From assembly GCA_900551245.1 (NCBI GenBank), contig URVC01000040.1, positions 1-38,819 on the forward strand: 38,819 nucleotides of DNA, given 5' to 3'. Under the pieces are notes generated by a model. The model was given only the letters and a program-made list of their open reading frames with translations. It searched no databases and was not told the DNA's origin. Position numbers and translations under genes: made by a program. The stretch is from an uncultured bacterium (GTDB taxonomy: Bacteria; Verrucomicrobiota; Lentisphaeria; Victivallales; Victivallaceae). How positions within the stretch are numbered: the first letter of the stretch is position 1; each line of letters begins with the position of its first letter. This document shows positions 7,927 to 15,792 of the stretch, piece by piece.

Positions 7927-9999
7927 CTAAAACTCCGGCTCGTCTCCGCCCTCTTCCAGCGTCAACTCTTCGCCGATGCGCACCAGACGGGCACTGTTGA
8001 AGATGATGATGAGCGTACTGCCGGCGTGAAGCACCGCCGCCCAGATCGGCGTCATCCAGCCGAACACCGAAAGAACCATACCGCCGAAAACGAACAGCAT
8101 TCCGAAGAGCAGGTTCTGATTGATGACCATCCGCGACTTGCGCGAGAGATAGACCAGCATCGGAATCCGGCGCAGGTCGTTCGTCATCAATGCCACCGAC
8201 GCACTGTTGATCGCGATGTCGCTGCCGATGGCCCCCATCGCAATGCCGAGGTCGCCCGCCGCCAGCGCCGGGGCGTCGTTGACGCCGTCACCGACCACCG
8301 CAACCCGCGCGGTCTTCTTGATGTTCTCCACAAATTCCACCTTGCCTTCCGGCAGGCATTCGCTGCGGAACTCATCGATCTGCAGCTGCGATGCGACCGT
8401 TTCGGCCACCGACTGCCGGTCGCCGGTCACCATCGCGCAGAACCGCACGCCGAGACGGCGCAGGTCGGCAATCATCGCCGGCGCCTCCCGGCGGAGTTTA
8501 TCGCGGAAACCGATCCAGCCGAGCACCACGCCGCCGCGGGAGACGTAAACCACACTCATCCCCTCGGTCTCGGAGCTGTCGTGCTCCGGAACCACCACCC
8601 CCATGTCGCGCATCCAGTTGGCGCGGCCGATCAGGCAGGGAACCCCTTCAATCTTAGCCGAAACTCCCTTGCCCGGCGCCTCCTGAAACTCCTCGGCGGA
8701 ACCGAGCTCCAGCCCGGCCTCCGCAGCCAGTTTCTGAATCGCCACCGCCGTCGGGTGGTTGCTGTAACGCTCCGCAGAGCCCGCGATGCGCAGGAGTTCC
8801 GCCGGCGACACCTCGCCGAACGGATTCAATTTCACCACCGAAAGCAGTCCGTCGGTGAGCGTACCGGTTTTGTCGAAGACGAATGCCGTAAGCTTGGAGG
8901 CAAGCTCCAGGTGGCTGACGTTCTTGATGAAGATTCCGAGCCGGGCGGCCGCGGCAACCGCCGCGACAACCGCGGTCGGCGTCGCCAGAACCACCGCGCA
9001 GGGGCAGGCGATGACCATCAGCGTAATCACCCGGCTGATGTCACCGGTGACCCCCCAGGTGACGCAGGCGAGCATCAGCACCACCGGCGTATAGTACCCG
9101 GCATAGCGGTCGATGATGCGAACCACCGGCGTGCGGCTCGCTTCCGCCTGGAGAATCATATCCTTGACCTTGCCGAGCGTGGTATCTTCGCCCACCTTGG
9201 TCACCTCCAGATCGACCAGACCGGTCAGGTTCTGAGTACCGGCGAAAACGTCACTGCCGACCCCTTTGTCCACCGGAAGGGATTCCCCGGTGATCGACGC
9301 CTGATTGACCGTGCTTTCCCCGGCGATAATGCGCGCATCCACCGGGAAGTTTTCACCGGGACGCACCCGGATGCGGTCGCCGATCGCCAGGTCGGTCACC
9401 TGTACTTCGATCTCCTGATCGCCGTCCAGCCGGCGGGCGGTGTTCGGCGTGAGCTTGATCAGCTCCTCGATCGACCGCTGTGCACCGCTGGCGGTCCGCG
9501 TCTCAATAATGATGGTCAGCAACAGGAAAAAGGCGATGATGCCCGCCGTCTGAAAGTCGGCGCTTGCCAGCGCGGCGAGAATCGCCAGCGCGACCAGTTC
9601 ATTCATGTACACCTTGCCGTTGATCAAATCCTTGATCGCCGTGATGATGATCGGCAGCGCAAGGATGAAAGCGCCGAAAAGCGCGCTCATGCTCGCCGCA
9701 TACTGCTGCCCGGGCAACAGCCACTCCAGCAGGAAGGAGTTGACCGTCAGCAGACCGCCGAGCAGCGCGAAGAAGATGCGCCCCATCGCCCGGTCGTGCC
9801 CGACCCCGTCGGAAACCGCATCATGGCCGCAGGGGCAGAAGCCCTTCTTCTCCTCGTGATCGTGATCATGATCGTGACAGCAGCAGGCGGCGGAATGGGC
9901 CTTCTCCGCCTCATGAGCATGATCGTGACCGCAGCAACAGGTTTCGCCGGAAACCGCCCCGGCAGCGTTCTTATCTTTCATATCGAGCTCTTCCGCCAT
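7927..9999 (-). CDS. P1B-type heavy-metal ATPase with His/Cys-rich N-terminal tail
   Basis: The 690-aa P-type ATPase has all core motifs: TGES (about 237-240), the metal-site CPC in M6 (about 332-334), phosphorylation site DKTGT (about 376-380), NHP (about 413-415) and hinge GDGVND (about 569-574). Instead of a CxxC HMA domain, the first 63 residues form a disordered-looking tail with CCCGHDHAH, CCCHDHDHDH and CPCGHD, a likely metal-binding segment. The last helix contains HAGSTLIII, closer to Zn/Cd/Co-type pumps than to the SS-containing helix of copper pumps, so the substrate is left open. The ATG at 9999 follows a GGAGA site and lies 3 bases after the HflK-like gene. The pump-SPFH linkage is unusual. 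Confidence 0.9.
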   Translation of the reverse strand: MAEELDMKDKNAAGAVSGETCCCGHDHAHEAEKAHSAACCCHDHDHDHEEKKGFCPCGHDAVSDGVGHDRAMGRIFFALLGGLLTVNSFLLEWLLPGQQYAASMSALFGAFILALPIIITAIKDLINGKVYMNELVALAILAALASADFQTAGIIAFFLLLTIIIETRTASGAQRSIEELIKLTPNTARRLDGDQEIEVQVTDLAIGDRIRVRPGENFPVDARIIAGESTVNQASITGESLPVDKGVGSDVFAGTQNLTGLVDLEVTKVGEDTTLGKVKDMILQAEASRTPVVRIIDRYAGYYTPVVLMLACVTWGVTGDISRVITLMVIACPCAVVLATPTAVVAAVAAAARLGIFIKNVSHLELASKLTAFVFDKTGTLTDGLLSVVKLNPFGEVSPAELLRIAGSAERYSNHPTAVAIQKLAAEAGLELGSAEEFQEAPGKGVSAKIEGVPCLIGRANWMRDMGVVVPEHDSSETEGMSVVYVSRGGVVLGWIGFRDKLRREAPAMIADLRRLGVRFCAMVTGDRQSVAETVASQLQIDEFRSECLPEGKVEFVENIKKTARVAVVGDGVNDAPALAAGDLGIAMGAIGSDIAINSASVALMTNDLRRIPMLVYLSRKSRMVINQNLLFGMLFVFGGMVLSVFGWMTPIWAAVLHAGSTLIIIFNSARLVRIGEELTLEEGGDEPEF

Positions 10000-10002
10000 G
10001 AT

Positions 10003-11154
10003 TTACTTCTCCTCTCCTTTCGCCTCGGCTTTGGTCCGCGGCTCGGGATTCAGTTTCAGCCAGAGCTGTTTGCGGCCCTTGCCGGAACTGTTGGTGCCCA
10101 GAATGAACTTGCTCTCCTGCGCCTGCGACTGCAACACTTCAGAAAGCGTGCTCGTGTAGAGCGCCATCAGCACGGTTTCCGGACTGGAGGCATATTCCTT
10201 GTTGATGCTGGTGAAGTACGCGCTCTCCGCTTTCACCTCGGCCACCACCGACGTCCGATAGGTTTCGGCCTGCGCCAGGATCTCCGCCTGCTGCGCCAGA
10301 ACCTTGTTCTTCGTCTCCACCTCGTATTCGTTGGCCTTGTTGATCAAAGTGGACTGCGTGTTGCTCGCGGCGGCAACCTCGTCGAACGCCGCTTTGGTCT
10401 TCGACGGCGGGAACACCCGGTTCAGCGTGACGTTCTCCACCTCGATGCCGCAATCGGCTTCCTGCACCAGCCGGGAGAAGATACGGCGCACCTCGTCGCT
10501 GTACTGCCCCTGTTTCGAATAGAGAATTTCATCGACCTTGAGACCGGCCGTCACCCGGATCACCGCCTGCCGGAACAGATTCCGGATCAGCGTCTGCGGA
10601 CCGCGCGTGCCGCTGAATCCGCTCGCATCGGTCACCACTTCGTCCGGCATCACCCGGCCGTTGTCCACCGGATGCAGCGGCGTGCTCAGCATCTCGTAAT
10701 ATTTCGCCGGATTGGTCACCTGATACCCGATCGACCAGGCGGCGTGAATGATGTTGGCGTCTCCGGTCAGCAGATAGGAGTCGCGCCCGGGCTCCAGCGA
10801 CTTCTGCGCCCCCTCGCCCGGCATCTCCGCCGCGATGAAATTCACATCCATGAACTGCTGATTGGTCTGAATCCGGATGAACTGATGCACCGGATACGGC
10901 AGGAACCAGTGCCCGCCGGAGGTGAAGGTCTCCGGAAGCATCTTCCCGAATTTCAACACAATCACCGCCCGCTGCGGCTCCACGGCGAAATATCCGCCGC
11001 CGGTGAAGAAGTAGACCAGCATGGCGATGATGACCACCAGCAGGAAAACGAACGCCCACTGAAGACTTTTGACCAGCGATTTCAATCCGGCTTCATACTG
11101 CCCGGAGCGGTCAAAATCGCCCCGGATGACGCCTTTGGGTTCTTTTGCTTCCAT
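10003..11154 (-). CDS. SPFH/band-7 protein, HflK-like
   Basis: The 383-aa protein has a short cytoplasmic N-terminus, one membrane helix (about 32-50), then an SPFH/band-7 domain starting at the EPQRAVIVLKFGKM segment, and a long Ala/Glu-rich coiled-coil region (about 255-320). The order and the phrase GGHWFLPYPVHQFIRIQT match HflK more than HflC. In E. coli, HflK and HflC form a membrane cage around the FtsH protease, but no ftsH gene is in this window. It sits between the HflC-like gene (18-base gap) and the P1B ATPase (3-base gap), so its partner here may be the pump or the ABC exporter. An RBS (GGAGGA) precedes the ATG. Confidence 0.85.
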   Translation of the reverse strand: MEAKEPKGVIRGDFDRSGQYEAGLKSLVKSLQWAFVFLLVVIIAMLVYFFTGGGYFAVEPQRAVIVLKFGKMLPETFTSGGHWFLPYPVHQFIRIQTNQQFMDVNFIAAEMPGEGAQKSLEPGRDSYLLTGDANIIHAAWSIGYQVTNPAKYYEMLSTPLHPVDNGRVMPDEVVTDASGFSGTRGPQTLIRNLFRQAVIRVTAGLKVDEILYSKQGQYSDEVRRIFSRLVQEADCGIEVENVTLNRVFPPSKTKAAFDEVAAASNTQSTLINKANEYEVETKNKVLAQQAEILAQAETYRTSVVAEVKAESAYFTSINKEYASSPETVLMALYTSTLSEVLQSQAQESKFILGTNSSGKGRKQLWLKLNPEPRTKAEAKGEEK

Positions 11155-11172
11155 AATCCGCGCTTCCTCCGG

Positions 11173-12093
11173 TTATTTCGCAACCGGCCCGAGAACCTCG
11201 GCACCCGGCTTGAAGAGATCGAACGGAGCGACATTGGTGTCAAGCACCAGCGTGGTCCGCCCCTTCATGATCTGACGGAGCGAATCGAGCTTGCGCAGGA
11301 ATTCCGCAAGTTCCGGATTCTCCTTGAAAACAGCGTAGTATTTCGCGGCCTCGGCGTCGCCCTGCGCCCGGATCTCCTTGGCCTGCGCCTCCGCGTTGGC
11401 CAGCGTGATCGCCTTCTCGCGGTCGGCATCGATCCGGATCTTCTCCGCCCGGCTGTTGCCCTGCGCCAGGAACTGAGCCGCGGCGCGCTGACGCTCCTGA
11501 ATCATCCGGTCGAACACCTTTTCGCTGATCGCCTTGGGCACGTTGATCGTGTTGATGCCGACGCTGACGATCTCCAGCCCGTACGGCTTGCTGATCTGTA
11601 CGAGATTCTTCTTGATTTCCTCCTGGATCTCGTTCAGTTTCATCAGCTTCGGATCGGTGTTCACCACCTGGCTGAACTTGTAGCGGCCGAATGCGGCATT
11701 CTTGTAGCCGCGCATCCAGGAGTTGAGCTGATCCTCCGCCTTGGTCATGTTCTCCAGCGTGATGAAGAACTGCTTGACATCCTGAATCCGGAAGTTCACA
11801 TAGATGCCGACGAGAATATTCTGGCCGTCGGCGGTCATCGTCTCCTCCAGCTTCCCCGCACCGCCTTCAAAGCAGCGGATCCGGTGGTCGAAGCGGTAGA
11901 TGCGCTGGAACGGGAACGGCCAGCGGAAGTGCAACCCCGGCTCCGTCACCTCCGTGGGGCGCCCGAAGGTCGTTACAACCGCACTCTCCGTCTGGTTGAG
12001 CTGGTAGGAGAATACCGCCACCAGAAGAATCGCCGCCACCACGAGACCGAGCAGCATCGTCGGCCAATGTTTGAAAAAGTTACCCGTCGCCAT
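11173..12093 (-). CDS. SPFH/band-7 protein, HflC-like
   Basis: This 306-aa protein has one membrane helix (about 12-29) and an SPFH domain that begins with ESAVVTTFGRPTEVTEPGLHF, a hallmark of HflC-type proteins. The helical part includes QERQRAAAQFLAQGNSRAEK and a following run of AEAQAKEIRAQGDAEAAKYY, matching the HflC family pattern. The length is typical. The ATG at 12093 follows GGAGG with a 10-base spacing. It is encoded right after the 7-TM SPFH protein (49-base gap) and before the HflK-like one, so three SPFH paralogues are made together, probably as subunits of a hetero-oligomeric membrane ring or scaffold. Confidence 0.87.
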   Translation of the reverse strand: MATGNFFKHWPTMLLGLVVAAILLVAVFSYQLNQTESAVVTTFGRPTEVTEPGLHFRWPFPFQRIYRFDHRIRCFEGGAGKLEETMTADGQNILVGIYVNFRIQDVKQFFITLENMTKAEDQLNSWMRGYKNAAFGRYKFSQVVNTDPKLMKLNEIQEEIKKNLVQISKPYGLEIVSVGINTINVPKAISEKVFDRMIQERQRAAAQFLAQGNSRAEKIRIDADREKAITLANAEAQAKEIRAQGDAEAAKYYAVFKENPELAEFLRKLDSLRQIMKGRTTLVLDTNVAPFDLFKPGAEVLGPVAK

Positions 12094-12142
12094 AAGTTTG
12101 AAACCTCCAGAGTTTTTTATGTGAATTGCCTTTGAATTACAC

Positions 12143-14131
12143 TTACTTGATTGCCGTAATGTCGGTGTCGATCAGATCGAGACGCTCCTTCTGTTCGAAG
12201 TTCAGCTCGTAAATCTCGTCGCTCAACCCGGAGGCGACGATGAACTTGCGGATTCCCTGGCACTCCTTTTCCAGGAAGTCAAGGTAGGTTTTGAGCTTGA
12301 ACATCGCCGGCATCACCCGGTAGGTGGAGAGCTGGGTGGTGAACCGGCTGCTCTCCGCGGCGGAAACCGTCTTGATCATATGGCTGTAGGATTCGGCTTC
12401 CACCTTGATCCGCAGCGCCTTGGATTCCGCTTCGGGAACCGTTTTGACCGCGTAGGTTTCCGCCTCGAGAATTTTTGTCTCCATCTCCTCCATCGCGCCG
12501 ATCACGTTCTGGTAGGCCGGAGCGACCTTCTCCACCGGCGGATGCGAGTCGAGAATCGTCACCGCGACAATGTCGATGCCGAGCGAATGCTGGTCGGCAA
12601 GTTTCTGAATCCGTTCCTTCATCTCCTTCTCCGTCTGGAGCCGGTGGGTGGACATGACCTCCATCATCGAGGAGCTGGCCAGGTACTCCGTCGCCGCCTG
12701 CTCGCCGATCCGCTTGAGCGTGGTCACCGGGTCCGCGTTGCGGTAGGCGTAGTCCATCACCCCGTCGCGCCGGATGCGGTAGTCAATCGGAATCACCATC
12801 CGGACAAACGAGATCGATGCGCCGTCCGCCTCGGAAACCGCCTTGCCGTCCTCCGGCGGAACCGCCACGATGAAATTGTTGTCGTCGCTGCCGTGCGCAG
12901 TGGTCCAGAGCACCACCTGACTGAGCCCGGTCTTCTTGGTCGGTTTCGGCGCGGAGTGGCCGTGACCGTCGTCGGCCGGCTCGGCGGCCTCCTCGTCCTT
13001 GTCATGGAGTTCTCCGATCACCACCTGCTGCAAGTCAGTGCAGCTGAAACGTTTCACGGTTCCGAACGGCCACGGGAGAGTCCAGTAGATGCCCGGCTCC
13101 AGCAACTGCTCGCTGGTGACTTTGCCGAGGTTCTCCTTGACGCCGACTTCGCTCGGCCCGATCTCGTGGATCATGGTGAAGCCCCACAGAATCGCCGCCC
13201 ACACGATGATCAGCGGGAAGAACGACCGCTCCATGAAGCTGTACAGCCAGGTGCCGGAAACCTTGAACCCGAACTGGTAATCCAGCGCGGAAGCAATGTT
13301 GCGCATCACGCCGCCCGGCTCGGTGAAGAGCGCCAGCAGGCGGCTTTCGAAGATCGGCCGGGATTCCCGCATCGTCCGCGGCCGGTAGAACTCGATGATG
13401 AAATTGGTGACGAACTCCACCCCCAGCACGGCGAAGATCCAGAAGATCACCTGAGCCGCATAGCCGTCGACTTCGAGATGGTTGTTGTGTGCGAAAAGCG
13501 CGGTGATCGTCGAAACGAACATCACCGCGAATCCGGTCACCAGCCAGGCGCCCACCGGCCGGAGCCAGCGAAACGAGCGGCCGCGCGACTGCCCGACGAA
13601 AAAGGCGCCGGAAAAAACACTCAACAGCATCATGATCGCGGAAAGCAACGCCGCGTTAAGCGCGTTGCCGGAAGGGGTTCCAGCGGCAACCGCCTCGGCC
13701 CGCGCCGCCCAGCTGCGCGAGAAATAGATCAGGAAAATCGCCATCATGACCGCGCCGAGCAGCGCCAGCACATACGGAGCAAAACGCCGGTAGTTCTCAA
13801 ACGAACGGCCGGCGGTGAAACGGACATCCTCCTCGACATCCAGAGCGCTGACATCGCGCCGTTTTTCCAACAGCTGTTTCTCCTCCTCCTCCTGCGCCGC
13901 CGACGTGCGGAGCACACCGAACACCAGCGAGGAAAGCGAAAAGAGCAACGCCATGGAGAAGGGAATCACCGCCAGGCTGAACACGTCCGCGCCTCCGGCT
14001 TCGCCCCGCACCATGCCGAGGACAATTGTAAGAATCAGCAACAGAAGCGATGCGATGCCGCCGAAGACCGACAGCCTCGTCGTCAGTCTGGAGTTGTCGA
14101 TTGCCGCTCTGATGTCATTGTTGGTTGCCAC
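12143..14131 (-). CDS. Polytopic SPFH/band-7 protein (seven predicted TM helices plus SPFH domain)
   Basis: The 662-aa protein has six predicted helices in its N-terminal half (about 21-41, 50-73, 116-137, 157-180, 192-214, 224-246), a seventh at about 305-323, then an SPFH domain starting IGPSEVGVKENLGKV. The SPFH part is split by a polar insert with HGHS and many Asp/Lys residues (about 375-405) and ends with a helical AESKALRIKVEAES segment typical of HflK-like proteins. Ordinary SPFH proteins have one membrane anchor, so the polytopic N-terminus is unusual. The GTG start at 14131 follows GAGG with 7-base spacing. It is the first gene of the nine-gene operon. The role of the extra membrane domain is unknown. 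Confidence 0.82.
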   Translation of the reverse strand: MATNNDIRAAIDNSRLTTRLSVFGGIASLLLLILTIVLGMVRGEAGGADVFSLAVIPFSMALLFSLSSLVFGVLRTSAAQEEEEKQLLEKRRDVSALDVEEDVRFTAGRSFENYRRFAPYVLALLGAVMMAIFLIYFSRSWAARAEAVAAGTPSGNALNAALLSAIMMLLSVFSGAFFVGQSRGRSFRWLRPVGAWLVTGFAVMFVSTITALFAHNNHLEVDGYAAQVIFWIFAVLGVEFVTNFIIEFYRPRTMRESRPIFESRLLALFTEPGGVMRNIASALDYQFGFKVSGTWLYSFMERSFFPLIIVWAAILWGFTMIHEIGPSEVGVKENLGKVTSEQLLEPGIYWTLPWPFGTVKRFSCTDLQQVVIGELHDKDEEAAEPADDGHGHSAPKPTKKTGLSQVVLWTTAHGSDDNNFIVAVPPEDGKAVSEADGASISFVRMVIPIDYRIRRDGVMDYAYRNADPVTTLKRIGEQAATEYLASSSMMEVMSTHRLQTEKEMKERIQKLADQHSLGIDIVAVTILDSHPPVEKVAPAYQNVIGAMEEMETKILEAETYAVKTVPEAESKALRIKVEAESYSHMIKTVSAAESSRFTTQLSTYRVMPAMFKLKTYLDFLEKECQGIRKFIVASGLSDEIYELNFEQKERLDLIDTDITAIK

Positions 14132-14233
14132 TCTTTCACCTCTACGATTGTATTTTCATGAATCAGAAATTCAATAACACATACACGAAAAGACGGAGGA
14201 TTGCTGTTTTCGCAGACACATTTTCCCCGAATC

Positions 14234-14262
14234 ATTACATATTAATACACCAAATTATTCAA
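14234..14262 (-). promoter_or_regulatory. Candidate promoter of the SPFH/metal/ABC operon (TTGAAT-N17-TGTAAT)
   Basis: On the minus strand, TTGAAT (14257-14262) and TGTAAT (14234-14239) are 17 bases apart, giving a leader of roughly 95 bases before the GTG at 14131. The AT-rich block offers overlapping alternatives, so this is only the best-spaced candidate. The rest of the interval 14132-14472 holds the mraZ-like promoter and no further gene that I can support. Confidence 0.4.
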
Positions 14263-14399
14263 ATAACAAGCCCCGATCCAGCAACTTTGCCTTTTTTTCC
14301 GGAGGATAAACCCATTTTTCCGCCATCCCTCTTGTCAGGGAACATTTCTGTTTCCTTTTTACCCACGGCCGCCAGACATGAAAAAATAATGAAAAACGC

Positions 14400-14427
14400 T
14401 TGATTTTGGAAAAAAATGGAATATATT
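14400..14427 (+). promoter_or_regulatory. Promoter of the mraZ-like gene (TTGATT-N16-TATATT)
   Basis: TTGATT (14400-14405) and TATATT (14422-14427) are 16 bases apart; transcription would begin near 14434. This excludes the ATG at 14416 as the translation start and supports 14473 or 14476. Confidence 0.5.
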
Positions 14428-14472
14428 GGAAATAAACGGATTTTCCGGATACTCGACCGAACTTACTGGAGA

Positions 14473-14970
14473 ATGATGCTTGCTTTCTGCGGACAGGATC
14501 GCTGTCTGGTCGACAGCAACGGGCGAATCCGGCTGGCCCAGCACTTTGTCGATGATTTTCTCCGCCGCTGCAGCGGAGAGGTGGTTATGCACGGCCTGCC
14601 GGAGGGCGCGATTGCACTCTATCCGGAAGAGGTCTATGCGGAAATGCGGCGGCAGGAACTCCAGGCGGTCGGGGAGATCGCGTCCAGTTTCGTGATGCGC
14701 CGTTCCCTCCGGCGTTTCGGCGCCCTGACCCAGCCGGAAACGATCAGCCGGCAGGGGCGGATCACTCTGCCGGTGCAGTTCCGGGAGTTTGCCGGCCTCG
14801 CACCCGGCCGGGAAGCGTGTGTCATCGGCGTCGAAGTCGGCGTGGAAATCTGGTCGGTCGAACGCTACCTCGCGGAGATGGCCGCGATCGACGAACATTT
14901 ACAGAAGAAACGGCAGCAGGAGATGCTGGCCGATCTGCAGCAGAATTTCAACCATCAACCGGAGAAATGA
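14473..14970 (+). CDS. MraZ-like DNA-binding protein (double SpoVT/AbrB fold)
   Basis: The 165-aa product carries two MraZ half-domains. The first has DSNGRIRLAQHF (compare DAKGRLxxPxxFR in MraZ) and the second has SRQGRITLPVQFREFAGL followed by IEIWSVERY, a close match to the family. MraZ is normally the first gene of the division (dcw) cluster and represses it. Here no mraW/rsmH, ftsL or ftsI follows; the next gene is a tiny membrane protein. The start is set at ATG 14473 (or the adjacent ATG 14476) after GGAG at 14468-14471, downstream of the promoter. It is divergent from the SPFH operon and could regulate it, but that is untested inference. Confidence 0.8.
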   Translation: MMLAFCGQDRCLVDSNGRIRLAQHFVDDFLRRCSGEVVMHGLPEGAIALYPEEVYAEMRRQELQAVGEIASSFVMRRSLRRFGALTQPETISRQGRITLPVQFREFAGLAPGREACVIGVEVGVEIWSVERYLAEMAAIDEHLQKKRQQEMLADLQQNFNHQPEK

Positions 14971-14972
14971 AC

Positions 14973-15209
14973 ATGAAGATCAACCGCGACCGTCTGCGCC
15001 GGCTGGCGCTCTTTTCCATCCTCGCGCTGTTCACCCTGCTGCTCATCGGTTCGGAACACCGGTGCGACCCGGCACCGGCTCCGTCGGCCTCCGCCCGGCT
15101 CGCCGCGGAACTGCGCCGGGAGATTCCCTCTGCCGACCGGGCCGCCTGGGATCGCGTCGCCGCCGACAATCCGCTCTGGCTGATTCAGGTAAGCTCCCTC
15201 TGCGAGTAA
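14973..15209 (+). CDS. Small single-pass membrane protein, unrecognised
   Basis: The 78-aa product has a basic N-terminus (MKINRDRLRRLAL), one hydrophobic helix (about 10-28) and a short Ala/Pro/Ser-rich outer segment ending in WLIQVSSLCE. The ATG at 14973 has a GGAG site 8 bases upstream; an in-frame ATG at 14967 overlaps the mraZ-like stop as ATGA but sits too near that site. The position after an MraZ-like gene recalls ftsL, a small bitopic division protein, but the outer part is shorter and I see no leucine-zipper coiled coil, so that identity is not claimed. Confidence 0.6.
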   Translation: MKINRDRLRRLALFSILALFTLLLIGSEHRCDPAPAPSASARLAAELRREIPSADRAAWDRVAADNPLWLIQVSSLCE

Positions 15210-15221
15210 CGTCTTCCTTGC

Positions 15222-15263
15222 AAAAAAAAAGCGCGTTCCACCGGCTTCCCGGCAGGACGCGCA
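15222..15263 (-). terminator. Intrinsic terminator of the rfbG-GT2-ppi operon, possibly bidirectional
   Basis: GCGCGT pairs with ACGCGC and CCGG with CCGG around a CTTC loop, with a short mismatched centre. On the minus strand the stem is followed by nine T residues (A-run at 15222-15230). On the plus strand it is followed by a shorter T-run and could also end the mraZ-like transcript. Confidence 0.8.
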
Positions 15264-15283
15264 GTTTTCATCGGGAGCTCCCG

Positions 15284-15775
15284 TCAGTCGCGGACCGCGT
15301 CGAGGATCACCACCTCTTCCTGCGGCACATCGCGGTGCATCCCCCGCACTCCGGTCTTCACTTTGGCGATCTTGTCGACCACATCCATCCCCTCGACCAC
15401 CCGGCCGAAAACGCAGTAGCCGTAGTGCTGCGGCGTCGGCGCCCGGAAGTTGAGGAAATCGTTGTCCACCAGATTGATGAAAAACTGGCTGGTCGCGGAA
15501 TCCACCACGTTGGTGCGGGCCATCGCGATCGTGCCGCGCCGGTTGGGAAGCTGGTTGGCCGCCTCGTTCTTCACCGGCGGATTGGTCGGCTTCTGACGGA
15601 AGTCGCGGTCCATGCCGCCGCCCTGAATCATGAAGCCCGGAATGACCCGGTGAAACAGCGTGTCCCGGTAGAACCCGGAATCCACGTAGGCGAGGAAGTT
15701 CTTCACCGTCTCCGGCGCCTCCTTCTCAAACAGTTCAATCCGGATGTCGCCACAGCTGGTCTTCAATGTCACCAT
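15284..15775 (-). CDS. Peptidyl-prolyl cis-trans isomerase, cyclophilin type
   Basis: The 163-aa product is a complete single-domain cyclophilin that isomerises X-Pro bonds. Family signatures are FHRVIPGFMIQGGG (with the catalytic Arg), SQFFINLVDN and the GYCVFGRVVEGMDVV strand. No signal peptide is present, so it is probably cytoplasmic, like PpiB. It is the last gene of a minus-strand operon with a GT2 glycosyltransferase (17-base gap) and is followed by a strong terminator. The sugar genes upstream do not suggest a shared pathway; co-transcription may be incidental. Confidence 0.92.
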   Translation of the reverse strand: MVTLKTSCGDIRIELFEKEAPETVKNFLAYVDSGFYRDTLFHRVIPGFMIQGGGMDRDFRQKPTNPPVKNEAANQLPNRRGTIAMARTNVVDSATSQFFINLVDNDFLNFRAPTPQHYGYCVFGRVVEGMDVVDKIAKVKTGVRGMHRDVPQEEVVILDAVRD

Positions 15776-15792
15776 TTCAAAGTTTCTCCTTG

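Noticed and set aside
8026..12135. A 1369-codon open frame on the plus strand
   Set aside because: It lies opposite the P1B ATPase, HflK-like and HflC-like genes, which have clear families. Its predicted protein is His/Arg-rich with no fold, as expected for antisense frames in GC-rich DNA.
10003..14131. Assigning the three SPFH genes as classic FtsH regulators (hflK/hflC)
   Set aside because: No ftsH gene is in the window, and the partner genes are a metal pump and ABC exporter, so the FtsH role is not supported here.
14147..14152. A second -10 candidate (TACAAT) near the SPFH operon start
   Set aside because: It would put the transcript start almost on the ribosome-binding site, so the more distant promoter was preferred.
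14125..14403. A 92-codon plus-strand frame between the SPFH operon and the mraZ-like gene
   Set aside because: It covers two candidate promoters, has no ribosome site and no recognisable family.
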